DNA of 64,000 bases from Streptomyces spectabilis. Its GTDB lineage: Bacteria > Actinomycetota > Actinomycetes > Streptomycetales > Streptomycetaceae. The notes beneath the pieces were generated by a model. That model ran no database searches. It saw nothing but the letters and a program-made list of their open reading frames with translations, and was not told the DNA's origin. Positions within the stretch are counted from its first letter, which is position 1. Every line of letters starts with the position of its first letter. Made by a program: the position numbers and the translations under genes. Of the stretch, positions 56,321 through 64,000 are shown piece after piece. The DNA is taken from NCBI RefSeq assembly GCF_008704795.1, contig NZ_CP023690.1:7884501-7948500 (forward strand), read 5' to 3'.

Positions 56321-56977
56321 ATGCGTTCAATGCCCGACGACCGCACGACCCGGGCGGTCATCCGAGACGAGGCCCTGAGGCTCTTCGCCGCCCAGGGGCC
56401 CGATGTCGTCACCGTCCGCCAGATCGCCACGGCGGCGGGTGTCTCCCCGGGGCTCGTCGTGCACCACTTCCGCTCCAAGGACGGCCTGCGCCAGGAGGTC
56501 GACCACTACGTCCTCACCGTCTTCGAGCGCCTGCTCGGCGAGCTGACGGCGGACGAGGGGCCGGACCTGTTCGAGGAGCCGAGGTCCGCCACGGCCAGTT
56601 CGCTCGGCGAGGTCTTCCTGCGCCACCTGCCCGTGGGGTCGCCGCTGCCCGGCTATCTGCGCCGGCTCCTGCTGTCCGACTCGGAGGCGGGCCGCGGCCT
56701 GTTCCACCGGCTGTATGCGATGAGCAGGGAGACCCTCGACGGCCTCGCCGAGTCCGGCGCCGCGTCACGGGGCAGGGACCCGCAGGTGCGCGCCGCGCTG
56801 CTGCTGGTCAACGACCTCTCGGTGTTCCTGCTGCGGGACCAGCTCACGGCGGTCCTCGGCGTGGACCCGCTGTCGGCTATGGGCCTGGCCCGCTGGGGCC
56901 CGGAGCTCCTGAGCATCTACGCGGGCGGGTTGAGCGCGGAGCCCACAGCACCGGAAGCAGAAGGAGGCCAGGCATGA
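56321..56977 (+). CDS. TetR-family repressor
   Basis: 218 residues. N-terminal HTH VTVRQIATAAGVSPGLVVHHFRSKDGLR (about 25-55) and an all-helical ligand domain. The ATG at 56321 is chosen; an ATG at 56330 is also possible. It overlaps the ATPase gene by 4 bp (ATGA), so it forms one operon with an ABC exporter that it likely represses, with a transported compound as inducer. Its place beside redD makes prodiginine export a reasonable guess, not a shown fact. Confidence 0.9.
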   Translation: MRSMPDDRTTRAVIRDEALRLFAAQGPDVVTVRQIATAAGVSPGLVVHHFRSKDGLRQEVDHYVLTVFERLLGELTADEGPDLFEEPRSATASSLGEVFLRHLPVGSPLPGYLRRLLLSDSEAGRGLFHRLYAMSRETLDGLAESGAASRGRDPQVRAALLLVNDLSVFLLRDQLTAVLGVDPLSAMGLARWGPELLSIYAGGLSAEPTAPEAEGGQA

Positions 56978-57627
56978 CCACAAGGCCGGAGCCCGCACTC
57001 ACCGCCCGGGACATCCACAAGGCGTTCGGCAAGCACCAGGTCCTGCGCGGCGCCGACCTCACGGTCGAACCGGGCCAACTGGTCGCCGTGGTCGGTGAGA
57101 ACGGCGCGGGCAAGTCCACCTTCCTCAAGGCCATCGCCGGCACCCTGCCCGTCGACCGGGGCGAGGTGAGGCTCAGCGGCGAGCTCGGCTACTGCCCGCA
57201 GGACCCCGTGCTCAACGCCAACCTCACCGTCGACCAGCACCTGCACTACTTCGCCGCCGCGCACCGGCTGGGCAGCCTGGACCGCGCCGACGAACTGGTC
57301 GACCTCCTCGGCTACGACAAGTACCGCTCCACGGCCGCGGGCGACCTCTCCGGCGGCACCCGGCAGAAGCTCAACCTCACCCTCGCCCTGCTCCACGACC
57401 CCGACGTCCTGCTCCTGGACGAGCCGTACCAGGGCTTCGACTGGGAGACGTATCTGCGCTTCTGGGACCTGGTCGACAAGCTGCACGAGCGGGACAAGGC
57501 CGTCGTCGTGATCACTCATCTGGTCTTCGAGCAGGAGCGGTTCGACGTCCTCGCCGACCTGGTCGACGGCCGCCTCGCGCCGCGCAGGTCCGAGGAGGAG
57601 CAGGAGCGCCGCCATGCCGCAGTTTGA
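56974..57627 (+). CDS. ABC transporter ATP-binding protein
   Basis: 217 residues. Walker A VVGENGAGKSTFLKAI (33-48), signature LSGGTRQKLNLTLAL, Walker B VLLLDEPYQGFDW. Short form with no extra domain. Overlaps the permease gene by 14 bp. Confidence 0.93.
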   Translation: MTTRPEPALTARDIHKAFGKHQVLRGADLTVEPGQLVAVVGENGAGKSTFLKAIAGTLPVDRGEVRLSGELGYCPQDPVLNANLTVDQHLHYFAAAHRLGSLDRADELVDLLGYDKYRSTAAGDLSGGTRQKLNLTLALLHDPDVLLLDEPYQGFDWETYLRFWDLVDKLHERDKAVVVITHLVFEQERFDVLADLVDGRLAPRRSEEEQERRHAAV

Positions 57628-58411
57628 CGTCTTCACGGACCGGCCGCTGTTCGGGCAGTTCCCGACCGCGCTGCGGTTCTCGGTGCGCGAGCAGAGCCGC
57701 AACCGCCTCGCGGCCCTGCTCCTCGTGCTCTTCGTGCCGGTCTGGTACCTGCTGATGACCTCGATCGCCGGCCACAAGGCCCTGGACTTCAAGCTGTACG
57801 CGACGGGCGAGATGCTGCACGTCGACGGCAAGCACATCACGCTGATCACCGCGGGCCTCAACTCGCTCACGATGATCTCCGGCTTCGTCGTCTTCGACGC
57901 GGTGCGCAAGGCGCTCGCCTTCGACAAGCGCCTCGCCTTCGCCGGGTACCGCCAGTCCACCCTGATCGGCGCCAAGATGCTGGCCATCGCCATCGTCGCG
58001 GGCACGATCGCCCTCTACACGGCGCTCACGCTGCTGCTCTACTGGCGCCCCGGCTTCACCGGCTGGGCCACGATCCTCGCCGGGTTCCTGGCCATGACCC
58101 TCACCTACGGCTCGCTCGGCCTGTTCCTCGGCGTCCTGGTCAAGAACGACCTGGAGGGCTTCTTCCTCATCATCATGGGCGGGCTCACCGACACGTTCCT
58201 GCAGAACCCGCTCGGCAACCCGGCCGCCAACAAGCCCGTCCTGCAGTACTTCCCCTCGTTCGGGCCGATGCAGTTCTCCGCCGGAGGCTCGCTCGGCGAC
58301 ACCGTCCTGTGGCGCTATCTCGGGCTCGGCCTGGCCTGGGCGGCGTTCTTCGCCGTCGTCGGCCTGGTCGTGTTCCACTTCAGGACCCGGAGCCGCCGGC
58401 CCACGCGCTGA
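57614..58411 (+). CDS. ABC-2 type permease
   Basis: 265 residues with about six membrane helices (LAALLLVLFVPVWYLLM, LTMISGFVVFDAV, MLAIAIVAGTIALYTAL, WATILAGFLAMTLTYGSL, FFLIIMGGLTDTF, LAWAAFFAVVGLVVF) and a basic C-terminus. It pairs with the preceding ATPase as an exporter. It ends 32 bp before the converging cysteine desulfurase. Confidence 0.9.
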   Translation: MPQFDVFTDRPLFGQFPTALRFSVREQSRNRLAALLLVLFVPVWYLLMTSIAGHKALDFKLYATGEMLHVDGKHITLITAGLNSLTMISGFVVFDAVRKALAFDKRLAFAGYRQSTLIGAKMLAIAIVAGTIALYTALTLLLYWRPGFTGWATILAGFLAMTLTYGSLGLFLGVLVKNDLEGFFLIIMGGLTDTFLQNPLGNPAANKPVLQYFPSFGPMQFSAGGSLGDTVLWRYLGLGLAWAAFFAVVGLVVFHFRTRSRRPTR

Positions 58412-58443
58412 CGGCGGTCCGGGTCCCGGCGCCCCCGCGCCGC

Positions 58444-59910
58444 TCAGGCGGCGGCCTGCAGACGGCGCAGGGACGCCACCAACTGGTCCACCTCCTCCGA
58501 GGTGTTGTAGAGCGCGAACGACGCGCGGGCCGCGGACTCCAGGCCGTAGTGCGCGAGCGCGGGCTGCGCGCAGTGGTGGCCCGCGCGGACGGCGATCCCG
58601 TCCCGGTCGAGCCAGTCCGCGACCGAGGCCGGGTCGTGGCCCGCGAGCGTGAAGGTGAGCACCGCGATCCGCTCGGCCGCGGACCCGATCACCTCAAGGC
58701 CCGGAACCGTCGCCATCGCCTGCGTCGCGTACGTCATCAGCGCGGTCTCGTACGCGGCGACGGCCTCCTGGTCGAACGACCGCAGCCAGTCGATCGCGGC
58801 GAGGAGCCCGACCACACCGGAGATGTGGCCGGTGCCCGCCTCCAGGAGGTGCGGCATCGGCGCGAACGTCGTCCGCTCGAAGCTCACCGACTCGATCATG
58901 TTGCCGCCGCCCTGCCACGGGCGCATCAGCTCCGCCATCTCCGGCTTCAGGTACAGCGCGCCGATGCCCGTCGGGGCGAACAGCTTGTGCCCGGAGAACA
59001 CGTAGAAGTCCGCGCCCAACCGCTGTACGTCCACCGGCATGTGGGCCACGGCCTGCGCGCCGTCCACGAGGACCCGCGCGCCGTAGCGGTGCGCGAGCGC
59101 GGTCATCTCCTCGACCGGCGGCACGGTGCCGAGGACGTTCGACGCCTGGCTGATCACCACGAGCTGCGTGCGCGCGGACAGCAGGTCGGTGTACGCCTTC
59201 TGGTCGATCTCCCCCTCGGGCGTGAGCGGCACCGGGACCACGCGCGCGTGGGTCTCCTGTGCGAGGAGCTGCCACGGGACGATGTTGGAGTGGTGCTCCA
59301 GGACCGGGACGAGGATCTCGTCGCCCGGCTCCATGACGGAGCGGCCCCAGCTCTGCGCCACCAGGTTGATCGCCTCGGTGGTGCCCCGCGCGAAGGCGAT
59401 GGTCTGGGGGGACTCGGCCCCGAGGAACTCCGCGACGGCCGTGCGGCCCGCCTCGTACAGCTCGGTGGCCTCGCGCGCCATGGTGTGCGCGCCCCGGTGG
59501 ATGTTGGAGTTGGCCGCGCTGTAGTAGGCGGAGAGCGCCTCGATGACCTGGCGCGGCTTCTGCGTGGTCGCCCCGTTGTCGAGCCAGACCAGGGGGTGCC
59601 CGTTCACCGTCCGGTGCAGGATCGGGACGTCCTTGCGGGCCTGCTCGGGGGAGAAGGCGCCGGGCGCGGTGGTGGCGGGCAGGGCCGACAGGGCGTTCTC
59701 GGGGGACGTGGGCGCCGGGGCCGGGGCGGTGGCTCCGGGCACCTCCGCCGGCGAGGCGGGCATCTCGGTCACCGGAGTCGCGGGCACCGCGGGTTCTGCG
59801 GGCGCCGCGGGCATCGCCGGTACCGCGGTCGGGGGCGCCGGCGCCGGTGCCGGCGCCTGTGCGGGTGTCCGGAGGAGTGCCCGGAGGTCGGGAACCTCAG
59901 GAGTAGTCAT
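58444..59910 (-). CDS. Encapsulated cysteine desulfurase (SufS-like) with cargo-loading extension
   Basis: 488 residues. Residues 1-85 are disordered, rich in Ala, Pro, Thr and Glu, and start with a short conserved-looking stretch (TTPEVPDLRALLRTP); this fits a family 2 encapsulin cargo-loading domain. The enzyme follows: WLDNGATTQKP, NIHRGAHTMAREAT, Lys in VFSGHKLFAPTG, and the catalytic Cys in VRAGHHCAQP. It removes sulfur from L-cysteine as an enzyme persulfide. It overlaps the shell gene by 14 bp, which supports co-assembly. Confidence 0.9.
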   Translation of the reverse strand: MTTPEVPDLRALLRTPAQAPAPAPAPPTAVPAMPAAPAEPAVPATPVTEMPASPAEVPGATAPAPAPTSPENALSALPATTAPGAFSPEQARKDVPILHRTVNGHPLVWLDNGATTQKPRQVIEALSAYYSAANSNIHRGAHTMAREATELYEAGRTAVAEFLGAESPQTIAFARGTTEAINLVAQSWGRSVMEPGDEILVPVLEHHSNIVPWQLLAQETHARVVPVPLTPEGEIDQKAYTDLLSARTQLVVISQASNVLGTVPPVEEMTALAHRYGARVLVDGAQAVAHMPVDVQRLGADFYVFSGHKLFAPTGIGALYLKPEMAELMRPWQGGGNMIESVSFERTTFAPMPHLLEAGTGHISGVVGLLAAIDWLRSFDQEAVAAYETALMTYATQAMATVPGLEVIGSAAERIAVLTFTLAGHDPASVADWLDRDGIAVRAGHHCAQPALAHYGLESAARASFALYNTSEEVDQLVASLRRLQAAA

Positions 59911-61309
59911 GGTAGTTGTTCACCTCGACGTTCTGGAGCACGGCGATGGCGTCCTCGACCAGGACCGCCGTGTTGAAGTACGCCGTCATCAGGTACGAGG
60001 TGATGCCCTTCTGGTCGGTGCCCATGTTCCGCATGGACAGACCGGGCTCGACCTCGTCGGAGACCTCGCCGGGGCGCAGGCCCACGACACCGCGGTCGGC
60101 CTCGCCCATCCGCATCAGGAGGATCTCCGTGGTGCCGACGGCCGCGGCCGAGCCGCTGGAGCCGTTCGCCCGCACGCCGTTGCTGAACGGCACCTTGTCG
60201 GACGGGACCAGCGGCACCCCGCGCCAGGTGAGCAGCGGGCTGCCGAACCTGCTGTCGGTGACCGGGGGCACGCCGCGCCGCGTGCACTCCCGGCCGAACG
60301 CGGCGATGGCCTTGGGGTGTGCGAGGAAGTAGCTGGGCTGCTTCCACACCCGGGAGAGCAGCTCGTCGAGGTCGTCGGGCGTGGGCGATCCGGTGCGGGT
60401 CTGCACGCGCTGCCCCGGCGCCACGTTGTGGAACAGGCCGAACTGGGGGTGGTTGAGCAGCGCCGACTCCTGCCGCTCGCGCAGCGCCTCGATGGTGAGC
60501 AGCGCCTGCTGGCGCGTCTGGTCGAAGTCGCCGCTGTACACGTCGTGGACGCGGGTGTGCACGCGCAGGATCGTCTGCGCCAGCGTCATGTGGTACTCGC
60601 GCGGAGTGTCCTCGTAGTCGACGTACGTGGCGGGCAGGTCGGGCTCGCCGACGTGGCCCGAGGTGAGGTCCACCGGTACCTCGGCGCCGGGCCGGAAGCC
60701 GTTGCCGGAGGCGTAGGCGGTCATGGAGGCGCGGACGTTCTCGTCGCGGTCGGCGAGGGCCGCGAGGGCGCGGCGCTCGGCGCACAGGGCGAGACCGGGG
60801 GTGAGGGCCTGCACGCGGTAGGGCGTGGCCTCCTCGCGGGTCCAGGCGCCGAGGTCGAAGAACTGGCCGTCACCGATCACCTCGATGAGCTGCTCCTCGC
60901 CGTAGCGGCCGGTCACGCGCTTCTCGGCGCGGCCCTGCACGATGATCCACAGGCGGTCCGCGGGGTCGCCCTCCTGCGCGAGGACCTGCCCCGGCTCGAA
61001 GCGCACCTCGGTGAAGGCGTCGGCGAGTTCGGTGAGACAGGACTCCTCCGCGTCCCGCAGATAGGGCAGTTCGCGCAGGTCACCGGGGACGACTCGGGGT
61101 GAGCCGCCGTCGCTGTGGGTCGATATGCGGTCATCGCCCAGGACGAAGGTGCGGCGGCGGTTGACGCGGTACACGCCGGACTTGAGGTCCACCCAGGGCA
61201 GCGCGCGCAGCAGATAGCGCGGCGTGGTGCCGAGCATCTGGGGCGCCGTCTTGGTCGCGGTCGCGAGCTGCCGTGCTGAATCCGGTGCGAGCGAAAGGCG
61301 GTCGTTCAC
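59897..61309 (-). CDS. Family 2B-type encapsulin shell protein (cNMP-binding insertion)
   Basis: 470 residues from the GTG at 61309 (GGGAGG five bases upstream). HK97-fold shell protein: LPWVDLKSGVYRVNRR near the start, and C-terminal SYLMTAYFNTAVLVEDAIAVL. A cyclic-nucleotide-binding-like domain is inserted (about 100-215: VRFEPGQVLAQEGDPADRLW, GDGQFFDLGAW, ALTPGLALC), the mark of family 2B. Shells of this kind enclose cargo enzymes; the overlapping cysteine desulfurase is the obvious cargo. I recall family 2B more often with terpene cyclases, so the pairing deserves a check. Confidence 0.88.
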   Translation of the reverse strand: MNDRLSLAPDSARQLATATKTAPQMLGTTPRYLLRALPWVDLKSGVYRVNRRRTFVLGDDRISTHSDGGSPRVVPGDLRELPYLRDAEESCLTELADAFTEVRFEPGQVLAQEGDPADRLWIIVQGRAEKRVTGRYGEEQLIEVIGDGQFFDLGAWTREEATPYRVQALTPGLALCAERRALAALADRDENVRASMTAYASGNGFRPGAEVPVDLTSGHVGEPDLPATYVDYEDTPREYHMTLAQTILRVHTRVHDVYSGDFDQTRQQALLTIEALRERQESALLNHPQFGLFHNVAPGQRVQTRTGSPTPDDLDELLSRVWKQPSYFLAHPKAIAAFGRECTRRGVPPVTDSRFGSPLLTWRGVPLVPSDKVPFSNGVRANGSSGSAAAVGTTEILLMRMGEADRGVVGLRPGEVSDEVEPGLSMRNMGTDQKGITSYLMTAYFNTAVLVEDAIAVLQNVEVNNYHDYS

Positions 61310-61634
61310 GGGGACCTCCCAGGAGGGAACGGGGACGAGGGCGTCGCCGGCATCGACGGGCGCGATGGCGCCGGGCGAAGTCGGGCAGGGCCGATCGTCT
61401 TCTCGCGGTCCCGTGACCACAAGGTGTGTTTTTTCAACTACTTTTGGTGTTCGGCCGGAAAAAACCGAACTTGGGAGCCAATCGCGGGGCAGTCCGGCTC
61501 AGTACGGCGGGGATGTCCTGCCCCGCGCGCCCGGCCGGACACGTCCACCCGGCATATGCGGCTCAATTTGCCCCCTTGCCAGCGGTTCGCGACCCCTAAA
61601 GCACCGCTTATGCAAGGGCTTGCACATAAACCGA
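61310..61634. promoter_or_regulatory. Encapsulin promoter region
   Basis: 325 bp, with an unusually AT-rich core around 61428-61466 (TTTTTTCAACTACTTTTGG). Inverted repeat GTTCGG...CCGAAC at 61449-61470 with a 10-nt A-rich loop. A second dyad TTATGCAAG-GG-CTTGCACATAA at 61608-61629 lies next to the mscS stop and could terminate or regulate. No gene seen. Confidence 0.55.
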
Positions 61635-62696
61635 TCAGCTTCGCTGGTGCGGGATCGCCACCGGCAGCTCGCCCTGCCGGACGGTCACGGTCCGCGTCGG
61701 CGCGGGGACCGGGATGCCCTCGGCCCGGTAGCGCCGGTGCAGCCGCTTGATGAACTCGTGCTTGATCCGGTACTGGTCGCTGAACTCGCCCACGCCCAGG
61801 ATCACCGTGAAGCCGATCCGCGAGTCGCCGAAGGTGTGGAAGCGGATGGCCGCCTCGTGGTCGGGCAGGGCGCCGGTGATCTCGGTCATCACCTCGTCCA
61901 CGACCTCGATGGTCACGCGCTCGACCTGGTCCAGGTCGCTCTCGTAGCCGACGCCCGCCTGCACCAGGATCGACAGCTCCTGCTCCGGCTGGCTGTAGTT
62001 GGTCATGTTGGTGCCGGCGAGCTTGCCGTTCGGGATGATCACGAGGTTGTTGGAGAGGTTCCGCACCACCGTGTTGCGCCAGTTGATGTCGACGACGTAG
62101 CCCTCCTCGCCGCTGCTCAGCCGGATGTAGTCACCGGGCTGCACGGTCTTCGCGGCGAGGATGTGCACGCCCGCGAACAGGTTCGCCAGGGTGTCCTGGA
62201 GCGCGAGCGCCACCGCGAGCCCGCCCACGCCGAGAGCGGTGAGCAGCGGCGCGATGGACACGCCGAGGGTCTGCAGGACGACGAGGAAGCCGATCGCGAG
62301 CACGATGACGCGCGTGATGTTCACGAATATGGTCGCCGAGCCCGCCACGCCGGAGCGGGACTGCGCCAGGCCCTTCACGAGCCCCGCCACGATCCGCGCC
62401 GCGGTGACCGTCGCGGCGAGGATCAGCAGCGCCGTCAGGACGAGATTGACGTTCCGTCCGGTACGGGACGTCAGCGGCAGCGCGGCGGCCGCCGAGGCCA
62501 GGCCCGCCACGATCGCGGCGCACGGCACCAGGGCGCGGGCGGCGTCGACCATCACGTCGTCGCCGTTCCACCGGGTGCGGGTCGCGCGCACGCCGAGCCA
62601 GCGCAGTGTCGCCCGCGCGAGCAGCGCGGCCGCGAAGCCGCAGACCACGGCGATCCCGGCGAACATCAGGTCGTGCAGGGTGAGGGCTCGGTCCAT
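61635..62696 (-). CDS. Small-conductance mechanosensitive channel (MscS family)
   Basis: 353 residues. Four hydrophobic segments, the last being the pore helix (APLLTALGVGGLAVALALQD), then the MscS beta domain (VQPGDYIRLSSGEEGYVVDI, LVIIPNGKLAGTNMTNYS) and a C-terminal alpha/beta domain. It releases solutes on hypo-osmotic shock. The ATG at 62696 follows CACGGGAG. Confidence 0.92.
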   Translation of the reverse strand: MDRALTLHDLMFAGIAVVCGFAAALLARATLRWLGVRATRTRWNGDDVMVDAARALVPCAAIVAGLASAAAALPLTSRTGRNVNLVLTALLILAATVTAARIVAGLVKGLAQSRSGVAGSATIFVNITRVIVLAIGFLVVLQTLGVSIAPLLTALGVGGLAVALALQDTLANLFAGVHILAAKTVQPGDYIRLSSGEEGYVVDINWRNTVVRNLSNNLVIIPNGKLAGTNMTNYSQPEQELSILVQAGVGYESDLDQVERVTIEVVDEVMTEITGALPDHEAAIRFHTFGDSRIGFTVILGVGEFSDQYRIKHEFIKRLHRRYRAEGIPVPAPTRTVTVRQGELPVAIPHQRS

Positions 62697-62838
62697 CAAT
62701 GGGCTCCCGTGGTCGGCCGTTTCGCTCCGTGCCCCCGGTGGCGCGTACGCCTCCGCGCGATGACACGGCCGCCCATCCTGCCCTACCCGAACGAACCCTC
62801 CGCACCGGGCCCCACCTGCGCTCTTCGCACCAGGCGCG

Positions 62839-63813
62839 TCATTCGCGGGGCCGCCCGAGCCCGCCGTGGGCGGCCCGGTACTCGCCGGGTGGCATTCCGT
62901 AGGTGGCGCGGAAGAGGCGGGTGAAGTGGGCGTGGTTCGTGAAGCCCCAGCGGGTGGCGATGGACTGGATGGTGCGGTCGGTCTGCGCGGGGTCCGTGAG
63001 GGCGCGTTGGCACTGGTGGAGGCGTTCGGTGCGGATGAGGGCCGCGGGGGTGAGGCCTGAGGTGGCCAGGACCTGTTGCAGACGGCGCAGGGAGATGTGG
63101 TGGGCGTGGGCGACGGTCCGGGGACAGAGGCCGGGGTCACCCAGGTGCTGGTGGACGAAGGACGTGATCCGGGCGAGCAGAGCCTGTTGCTGGCTCTTGG
63201 GCGTCAGCGTGCCCTGGCTGTCGAGTTCGTGGGCCAGCAGGGTGGTCAGCAGTTCCAGGGCGGGGTCGAGAAGGCGCTCGATGTCCGCGGCGCGAGCGGG
63301 GGTGCGCGGCCGGGCCAGCTCGTACAGGCAGCGGGAGAGGACCGCTCCGATGCCCGTGTCGCCGTCGAGGCGGCGGGCCAGCAGCGGTGCCAGCTGGGCC
63401 GCGGTGAAGGGCAGGAGGGCCTTGGGGACGACGAGGCTCTCGTGGATTCCGGTCTCGTGCCGTGCCCGGCAGGGCTGCGAGGAGTCGGTGAGGACGAGGT
63501 CACCGGCGTTCAGGTAGGCCTCCTGGCTCCCCTGGCAGACCAGGCCGGTGCCGGTCCGGACGACGTCGAGCAGGTAGCGCTCCGGGTCCGACCTGCGGAT
63601 CAGCTTCTCGGTGCGCTCCGCGGAGAACGCCCCCACGGTGCCGGTCGCCAACTGGAGGGCGCGCGAACCGCGCACCAGCGTCGAGGCTTGGAACTCCGTC
63701 GTGTCGTCGCGGCGCACATGGGTGGGGATCAGGACGCGGGAGGCCAGTTCGTACCAGCCCTCGAACCGCTCTCCCGCGGGCAGCTCCTCGGTGGTGAAGG
63801 TCGTCTCTCTCAC
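62839..63813 (-). CDS. AraC-family transcriptional regulator
   Basis: 324 residues from the GTG at 63813 (AGGGACGA upstream). An N-terminal cupin-like ligand region (AraC-binding-domain 2 type, about 20-190) and the C-terminal pair of HTHs: HISLRRLQQVLATSG and TIQSIATRWGFTNHAHFTRLF, with YGMPPGEYR. Target unknown. Nothing in 63814-63957 is recognised. Confidence 0.9.
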   Translation of the reverse strand: MRETTFTTEELPAGERFEGWYELASRVLIPTHVRRDDTTEFQASTLVRGSRALQLATGTVGAFSAERTEKLIRRSDPERYLLDVVRTGTGLVCQGSQEAYLNAGDLVLTDSSQPCRARHETGIHESLVVPKALLPFTAAQLAPLLARRLDGDTGIGAVLSRCLYELARPRTPARAADIERLLDPALELLTTLLAHELDSQGTLTPKSQQQALLARITSFVHQHLGDPGLCPRTVAHAHHISLRRLQQVLATSGLTPAALIRTERLHQCQRALTDPAQTDRTIQSIATRWGFTNHAHFTRLFRATYGMPPGEYRAAHGGLGRPRE

Positions 63814-63957
63814 TCGTCCCTGCCCTTTCGTCCGGAGGGGCGGGTTCGGCTTCCCCCGTGGCCCGCGGCGGCGGACCGTCGAAGAACCCACCATGCGCCT
63901 GCACGCCTTGCGGAAACCTTGAGCGAACCTGGAATCCGCCGGCAAGGACCTGTAGCT

Positions 63958-64000
63958 CTAGGCGACCAGGCGCAGCGCCCCCTCCGCCACGCCCACGCGC
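63958..64000 (-). CDS. Possible C-terminal end of a gene continuing past the window
   Basis: On the minus strand a frame entering from the right edge reads ...RVGVAEGALRLVA and stops at TAG (63960-63958). Amino-acid use fits a Streptomyces coding end, but 14 codons are too few to name it. Confidence 0.3.
   Translation of the reverse strand, partial: RVGVAEGALRLVA

Overview
The window is high-GC DNA from a Streptomyces or a close relative. The evidence is the strong third-position GC bias, ATGA-coupled genes, GTG starts, a copy of a repeat familiar from Streptomyces intergenic DNA, and an almost complete prodiginine (red) gene cluster. All calls rest on reading the sequence and on remembered family knowledge. 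No database search was run.

Layout. 1-7.2 kb: mostly housekeeping genes. These are kbl (cut by the window edge), a LysR regulator, an alpha/beta hydrolase, a YjbR/MmcQ protein, a split transketolase with a SoxR/MerR-type box at its promoter, tRNA-Pro(GGG), a two-domain VOC protein and a HicB-like ribbon-helix-helix protein. 7.2-10.3 kb: long non-coding stretches around one IS701-type transposase-like gene. 10.3-18.1 kb: an LmbU-family regulator, a PaiB/KtzT-like protein divergent from an ornithine N-monooxygenase, an MbtH-like protein, and argJ-argB-argD without argC or argR. Together these look like a piperazic acid supply locus with its own ornithine-supply genes but no NRPS in view. 18.3-22.8 kb: a DUF4097 protein, a P450, a chimeric HicB/DrrA-tail protein and a DrrA-like ATPase without a permease. 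22.8-25.4 kb: a D-aminoacylase-like amidohydrolase and a Ppx/GppA phosphatase.

25.4-55.9 kb: the red cluster, in the gene order I recall from Streptomyces coelicolor (G-H-I-J-[K fused to L]-M-N-O-Q-P | R-S-T-U-V-Z | Y-W-X-D). RedM, RedO, RedW, RedX, RedN, RedV and RedI make the methoxy-bipyrrole half (MBC). RedP, RedQ, RedR, RedJ and the RedL-RedK fusion make the alkylpyrrole half. RedH joins the halves and the Rieske enzyme RedG cyclises the product. RedU primes the carrier proteins, and RedZ and RedD regulate. Differences from the S. coelicolor arrangement as I remember it are the in-frame RedL-RedK fusion, no redF beside redG, and no TTA codon in redZ.

55.9-64 kb: a TetR-ABC exporter operon, a cysteine desulfurase plus a family 2B-type encapsulin shell (a cargo/shell pair), a MscS channel and an AraC-family regulator.

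The most novel signal is a set of 11-bp-phased tandem TGGCGCCA-like octamers at the starts or promoters of four scattered units: the HicB-like gene, the DUF4097 gene, the chimera and the DrrA-like ATPase. This suggests a small dispersed regulon of the ribbon-helix-helix protein. Two of these genes appear to start at the first base of their transcript (leaderless).
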